From positions 1-50,263 of the forward strand of contig JAFMGZ010000025.1 of assembly GCA_017854855.1 (NCBI GenBank): 50,263 nt of DNA, given 5' to 3'. The DNA comes from Sulfitobacter sp. (GTDB lineage: Bacteria > Pseudomonadota > Alphaproteobacteria > Rhodobacterales > Rhodobacteraceae). This document shows, piece by piece, positions 46,523-50,263 of the stretch. Position 1 is the stretch's first letter. Every line of letters starts with the position of its first letter. The notes under the pieces are model-generated. The model did no database searches and was not told where the DNA came from. It saw only the letters and a list, made by a program, of their open reading frames with translations. Both the position numbers and the translations under genes were made by a program.

Positions 46523-46786
46523 ATGACCACCACCACCCAAGAACCCACGCCCCAGAACGTGGCCGACCTTGCCACGCAAAACGCCGATCTGGGCCGGCTG
46601 GCCCTGATCGGCGTCTTCGGCAGCCAAACCGCCCCCGCCGCCCTGATCCGTGACCGCAAGGGCACGGTCCAGCGTGTCATCATCGGGGACCAGGTGGCCA
46701 ATCAAACCGTCACCGCCATCGCAGAAGACCGCGTGATCCTGGCCCGTGGCGGTAAAACCAGCACCTTGACCCTGCCAAAGTCTTGA
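46523..46786 (+). CDS. Small PilP/GspC-like protein (87 aa)
   Basis: An 87-residue protein whose C-terminal half (LALIGVFGSQTAPAALIRDR, GTVQRVIIGDQV, VTAIAEDRVILARGGKTSTL) matches the homology-region domain of type IV pilus protein PilP and type II secretion GspC. These domains bridge inner and outer membrane parts of the secretion machine. It lacks the usual N-terminal lipoprotein or membrane anchor, so it is a stand-alone domain. AGAGG lies upstream of the ATG at 46523. Earlier in-frame codons give a Pro-rich tail without a signal. No pilus genes are near. The 221 bp before it show no other feature. Confidence 0.6.
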   Translation: MTTTTQEPTPQNVADLATQNADLGRLALIGVFGSQTAPAALIRDRKGTVQRVIIGDQVANQTVTAIAEDRVILARGGKTSTLTLPKS

Positions 46787-46820
46787 CCCGCCCCTTGACG
46801 CCCGCGCGCCCAGCAGGCAC

Positions 46821-47465
46821 ATGCCCATCATGACAAAAACAGCTTTGATCACAGGGGCCTCTCGTGGCCTAGGAGCCGCCCTTGCCGAGGCATTGGCCCC
46901 CGAATATCACATCATCGCCGTGGCCCGCACCACCGGCGCATTGGAAGAACTGGATGACCGCATCCAGGCCAAGGGCGGCAGCGCCACTCTGGCCCCGATG
47001 GATGTGACCAACGCAGATGCAATGGCCACCCTGTGCCGCGGCATCCATGACCGTTGGGGCAGCCTTGATCTATGGCTTCATACCGCCATTCACGCGGCAC
47101 CGCTGGCCCCCACCGATCACATCGACGCAAAAGACATGGCGAAGTCCATCGCCTGCAACATCACCGCAACCTCGACGCTGATCACCTATGTGTCGCCCCT
47201 TCTGGGCCTGACCGGCACTGCGGTGTTCTTTGACGATCCGCGCATGGGGCAGCAATTCTTTGGCAGCTACGGTGCGACCAAGACCGCACAGATCGCATTG
47301 GCCCGCGCCTGGGCCGCCGAAAAGGCCAAGATCGGCCCGAAGGTACAGATCGTGACGCCCGAACCGATGCCCACCGCCACGCGTGCACGCTTCTTCCCCG
47401 GTGAAAACCGCGAGGCGCTGAACGACATCCACGCCCAGGCGGCTGCGGTATTGGCGCAACTCTAG
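46821..47465 (+). CDS. Short-chain dehydrogenase/reductase (SDR) family protein
   Basis: A 214-residue NAD(P)-binding oxidoreductase. The cofactor motif is [12 protein letters not shown] near the N-terminus, and the active-site YxxxK is seen as YGATK ([16 protein letters not shown]). A typical NAG motif is replaced by HTAIHAAP, so it belongs to a divergent branch. The substrate is unknown. The start is at 46821 or 46830 (MTKTALITG); neither has a strong ribosome site. It is 34 bp after the PilP-like gene. Confidence 0.8.
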   Translation: MPIMTKTALITGASRGLGAALAEALAPEYHIIAVARTTGALEELDDRIQAKGGSATLAPMDVTNADAMATLCRGIHDRWGSLDLWLHTAIHAAPLAPTDHIDAKDMAKSIACNITATSTLITYVSPLLGLTGTAVFFDDPRMGQQFFGSYGATKTAQIALARAWAAEKAKIGPKVQIVTPEPMPTATRARFFPGENREALNDIHAQAAAVLAQL

Positions 47466-47545
47466 CGCCGCTGCCTTTTCCAAAACGCCCCCCCTCTCTT
47501 GCCGCTGGGATGCCCCTCACCTATCAAGGCAAAAAGGGGCATATC

Positions 47546-48331
47546 ATGCGCATTCTGATCACAAATGACGACGGCATCACCGCACCCGGCCTTGAGGTGC
47601 TCGAAGCCATAGCAGCCGACCTGGCCGGACCACAGGGCGAGGTCTGGGTGGTTGCCCCCGCCTTTGAGCAATCGGGCGTGGGCCATTGCATCAACTATGT
47701 GCACCCCACGATGCTCAGCCAGATGGAAACGCACCGCTACGCCGCCGAAGGATCGCCTGCCGACTGCGTGCTGATCGCCGTCCATGACATCATGCGTGAC
47801 AATCTGCCGGATCTGGTGCTGTCGGGGGTGAACCGGGGCAATAACTCTGCGGAAAACACGCTGTATTCCGGCACCATTGGCGGTGCCATGGAAGCAGCCC
47901 TTCAGGGGCTTCCGGCCATCGCCCTGTCCCAATATTACGGCCCCGCAAACCGCGACCTTGATAACCCGTTTCAGGCCGCCGCCGATCACGGCGCAGAGGT
48001 GATCCGCCGCATTCTGGATACCACCCCAAAAGAAGACGTGGATTACGGCCTGTTTTACAATGTGAACTTCCCGCCCGTCGCAGCGGCGGACGTCAAGGGC
48101 ATCCGCCTGGCCGCCCAGGGACGACGCCCCGGCGTGGTCTTTGGCACCGAACCCCATACCGCCCCTTCGGGACGACGGTTTTCATGGATCAAGGGCGGCG
48201 ATCAACAGGTCATGACCGCCCCCGGCTCAGACGCCGCTGTCAACCTTGAGGGCTATATCTCTGTCACGCCGATGCGTGCCGATCTGACCGCCCACGAGAT
48301 GCTCGATCAGCTTTCAGGCATCAACAAATGA
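47546..48331 (+). CDS. surE: 5'/3'-nucleotidase SurE
   Basis: Metal-dependent survival protein that dephosphorylates nucleoside monophosphates. The 261-residue product starts [11 protein letters not shown] with the metal-binding Asp8 and Asp9, and has the loop [19 protein letters not shown] chose the ATG at 47546, which has AAAAAGGGG 6-7 bases upstream, over longer in-frame options. It overlaps pcm by 4 bp, the classic surE-pcm arrangement. Confidence 0.96.
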   Translation: MRILITNDDGITAPGLEVLEAIAADLAGPQGEVWVVAPAFEQSGVGHCINYVHPTMLSQMETHRYAAEGSPADCVLIAVHDIMRDNLPDLVLSGVNRGNNSAENTLYSGTIGGAMEAALQGLPAIALSQYYGPANRDLDNPFQAAADHGAEVIRRILDTTPKEDVDYGLFYNVNFPPVAAADVKGIRLAAQGRRPGVVFGTEPHTAPSGRRFSWIKGGDQQVMTAPGSDAAVNLEGYISVTPMRADLTAHEMLDQLSGINK

Positions 48332-48984
48332 ACCAAGAGGCGACCTCCATCGCTGAGCGCAAGATGCAGTTTCTCTATGCGCTGCGGTCCAAGGGCGTGA
48401 CGGACACCCGCGTCCTCAACGCGATGGAAAGCGTCGATCGCGGTCCCTTTATCACCGGACTTTTTGCCGAACGCGCCTATGAGGACATGCCCCTGCCCAT
48501 CGCCTGCGGCCAGACCATCAGCCAGCCTTCGGTCGTCGGCCTGATGACCCAGGCCTTGCAGGTCTCGCCGCGCGACAAGGTGTTGGAGATCGGCACAGGC
48601 TCGGGCTACCAGGCCGCAATCCTCAGCAAACTGGCCCGCCGCGTCTATACGATTGACCGCCACCGCCGTCTGGTTCACGAAGCCCGCGAGATTTTTGCCA
48701 GTCTCGACCTGGTCAATATCACGGCCATCACCGCCGACGGCAGCCATGGTCTGGACGAACAGGCCCCCTTTGACCGCATCATCGTGACCGCTGCGGCCGA
48801 AGACCCGCCCGGTCCGCTGCTGGCCCAGCTCAAGATGGGCGGCATCATGGTGCTGCCCGTGGGCCAATCCGATGCAGTTCAGCACCTCATTCGGGTCACA
48901 AAGACAGCAGACGGGCTGCATTATGACGAATTACGCTCTGTGCGCTTCGTTCCGCTGCTCGAGGGCTTGGGCAAAGACAGCTAA
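48328..48984 (+). CDS. pcm: Protein-L-isoaspartate O-methyltransferase
   Basis: Repairs isoaspartyl damage in aged proteins using SAM. The 218-residue protein has motif [16 protein letters not shown], the substrate-recognition region [15 protein letters not shown] and [15 protein letters not shown]. It is coupled to surE by an ATGA overlap, and nlpD follows after 58 bp, giving the surE-pcm-nlpD order common in proteobacteria. Confidence 0.96.
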   Translation: MNQEATSIAERKMQFLYALRSKGVTDTRVLNAMESVDRGPFITGLFAERAYEDMPLPIACGQTISQPSVVGLMTQALQVSPRDKVLEIGTGSGYQAAILSKLARRVYTIDRHRRLVHEAREIFASLDLVNITAITADGSHGLDEQAPFDRIIVTAAAEDPPGPLLAQLKMGGIMVLPVGQSDAVQHLIRVTKTADGLHYDELRSVRFVPLLEGLGKDS

Positions 48985-49042
48985 TAGGGTATGATGCCGC
49001 CGAACCCCGGCAACAAGGGGCAGAGCGGATGAGGACAGGCAG

Positions 49043-50263
49043 ATGCACGTGCATAAAACAGGCAAAATCGGTTTGAACAAGAAACTGCGGCTGACCCTTT
49101 TGGCCGGCACCAGCGCGGGCCTATTGGCGGCATGCGCCAACCCGGGGCTGGATTTCGACATGCGCGGTGCAATGGGCGGCTTCAGCACCGCTGATGCGGC
49201 CCTTGCATCCCTGGCAGACCGTCCGCGCCCCGATGACCGCGGCGTCATTTCCTATCCTAATTACCAGGTCGTCGTGGCACGCCGCGGCGATACGCTGGCT
49301 GATGTTGCAAACCGCGTGGGCGTTGATCTCAACACGCTGGCCCGTTTCAACGGCATGGCACCTGACGTGACATTGCGCCAGGATGAAATCGTGGCCCTGC
49401 CCAGCCGCGTGGCCGAACCCTCTGCCGCGACCGGCGCTGTCAGCACCGGCCCGATCCAGCCCGTGGACATCACCAGCCTTGCAGGCAACGCCATTGACCG
49501 CGCGCCCGAACCCACCGGCGTCCAGACTGCCGCCCTGCCACCTGCGTCACAGCCGGCGGCCACCCCCCCGGCACAGACCGGCAAGGAACCCGTGCGCCAC
49601 AAGGTCGAACGCGGCGAAACCGCCTATACCATCGCACGTCTGTATAATGTGCCGATCAAGGCCCTGGCAGACTGGAACGGCCTGGGCGCAGATTTCGCGA
49701 TCCGCGAGGGGCAGTTCCTGCTGATCCCGGTGCCCAAACAAAACCCGCCCGCGCGCAGCGCAACACAGGCGCAAACGGCCAAACCGACCCTGCCCGGCAC
49801 AGGCAGCCCAACGCCCGTCCCGCCTTCGGCCGCCAAACCGCTGCCAAAGGACGACACCGCAGGGCCCCTGCCCGCCGCACAGCCCAGCAAACCGGTAGCG
49901 AATATCGGTCAGGTGACCAAACCCGCATCAGCGGCCAAAATGGTCACCCCCGTCACAGGCAGCATCATCCGCGCCTACGCCAAGGGCCGCAATGAAGGCA
50001 TCAACATCAAGGCGGCACCCGGCACAGCGGTCAAGGCCGCCGACAGCGGCACCGTCGCCGCCATCACCAAAAGCGCCGAAGGCGTGCCCATCGTGGTGGT
50101 GCGCCATGCGGGCAATCTTCTGACGGTCTATGCCAATGTGACCGATGTCTCAGTCTCCAAGGGCGACAGCGTGGCGCGCGGCCAAAACATCGCCAAACTG
50201 CGCGATGGTGACGACGCTTACGTGCATTTCGAAGTGCGCCAAGGCTTTGACAGCGTCGACCCG
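49043..50263 (+). CDS. nlpD: NlpD-type LysM/LytM lipoprotein (3' end outside the window)
   Basis: Outer-membrane-targeted lipoprotein that activates amidases during cell division. The frame from the ATG at 49043 is open to the right edge (407 codons). The signal peptide carries the lipobox LAAC. There are two LysM peptidoglycan-binding repeats (near NYQVVVARRGDTLADVANR and HKVERGETAYTIARLYN) and a Pro/Ala-rich linker. A C-terminal LytM/M23 fold has REGINIKA-like sequence (NEGINIKAAPG) where active peptidases have an H-x3-D zinc motif. The first zinc ligand is therefore missing and the domain is likely non-catalytic, as in NlpD and EnvC. The end VHFEVRQGFDSVDP is the expected C-terminal motif. 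Confidence 0.92.
   Translation, partial: MHVHKTGKIGLNKKLRLTLLAGTSAGLLAACANPGLDFDMRGAMGGFSTADAALASLADRPRPDDRGVISYPNYQVVVARRGDTLADVANRVGVDLNTLARFNGMAPDVTLRQDEIVALPSRVAEPSAATGAVSTGPIQPVDITSLAGNAIDRAPEPTGVQTAALPPASQPAATPPAQTGKEPVRHKVERGETAYTIARLYNVPIKALADWNGLGADFAIREGQFLLIPVPKQNPPARSATQAQTAKPTLPGTGSPTPVPPSAAKPLPKDDTAGPLPAAQPSKPVANIGQVTKPASAAKMVTPVTGSIIRAYAKGRNEGINIKAAPGTAVKAADSGTVAAITKSAEGVPIVVVRHAGNLLTVYANVTDVSVSKGDSVARGQNIAKLRDGDDAYVHFEVRQGFDSVDP

Overview
The window is a GC-rich, densely packed stretch of chromosome, almost certainly from the Rhodobacterales (Roseobacter group, Alphaproteobacteria). This rests on gene content and order: comEC next to gltX and gltA, a fused indolepyruvate ferredoxin oxidoreductase, surE-pcm-nlpD, an off-cluster gene transfer agent (GTA) type lysis cassette, a perfect CtrA-type site, and protein sequences of roseobacter type. 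I see no rRNA, tRNA, CRISPR array, transposase or integrated prophage.

Layout. 1-1865: 3'-truncated comEC (-), divergent from gltX and gltA (+). 4.8-5.6 kb: a hairpin-rich spacer and two tiny overlapping ORFs. 5.7-17.0 kb: a long minus-strand block. Read in its direction of transcription it runs ior (fused IorAB), acyltransferase, murI, argC, ccmE, GTA-type endolysin, holin, ccmF, ccmH and a paaG-like hydratase/isomerase. 17.2-22.9 kb (+): a LysR regulator divergent from ior, a candidate small RNA with a strong terminator, an MscS channel and purL. 22.9-23.2 kb: a noncoding inverted repeat whose mismatches are mostly G.U pairs if the + strand is RNA. 23.2-25.4 kb (-): a MoxR ATPase and a CoxE-like VWA protein. 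25.5-32.5 kb (+): an accessory-looking surface-glycan cluster behind a near-consensus promoter. It holds three related family-2 glycosyltransferases (one fused to an extra N-terminal domain), a sulfotransferase-like protein, an FkbM methyltransferase and, further on, a hydrolase-like protein of unknown role.

32.6-37.5 kb (+): pyrC, pyrE, dnaB (with a perfect DnaA box upstream), a Tat-exported agmatine-deiminase-like protein and a small membrane protein. 37.6-39.8 kb (-): a secreted alpha/beta hydrolase and a fatty-acid-hydroxylase-family membrane enzyme. 39.95-50.26 kb (+): alr, a one-domain PqiA, radA, cvpA, a PAS histidine kinase behind a perfect CtrA-type box, purF, a PilP-like small protein, an SDR, surE, pcm and an NlpD-type LysM/LytM lipoprotein cut off by the right edge.

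Most genes are housekeeping: translation, TCA cycle, purine and pyrimidine synthesis, arginine, cell wall and cytochrome c maturation. The points most worth following up are the structured inverted repeat after purL, the GTA lysis pair inside the ccm operon, the glycosyltransferase/sulfotransferase/FkbM cluster, the CtrA-box plus start-codon hairpin of the kinase gene, the LysR operator lying inside the ior promoter, and the candidate sRNA downstream of the LysR gene. All coordinates and motifs were read by eye; no database search was run.
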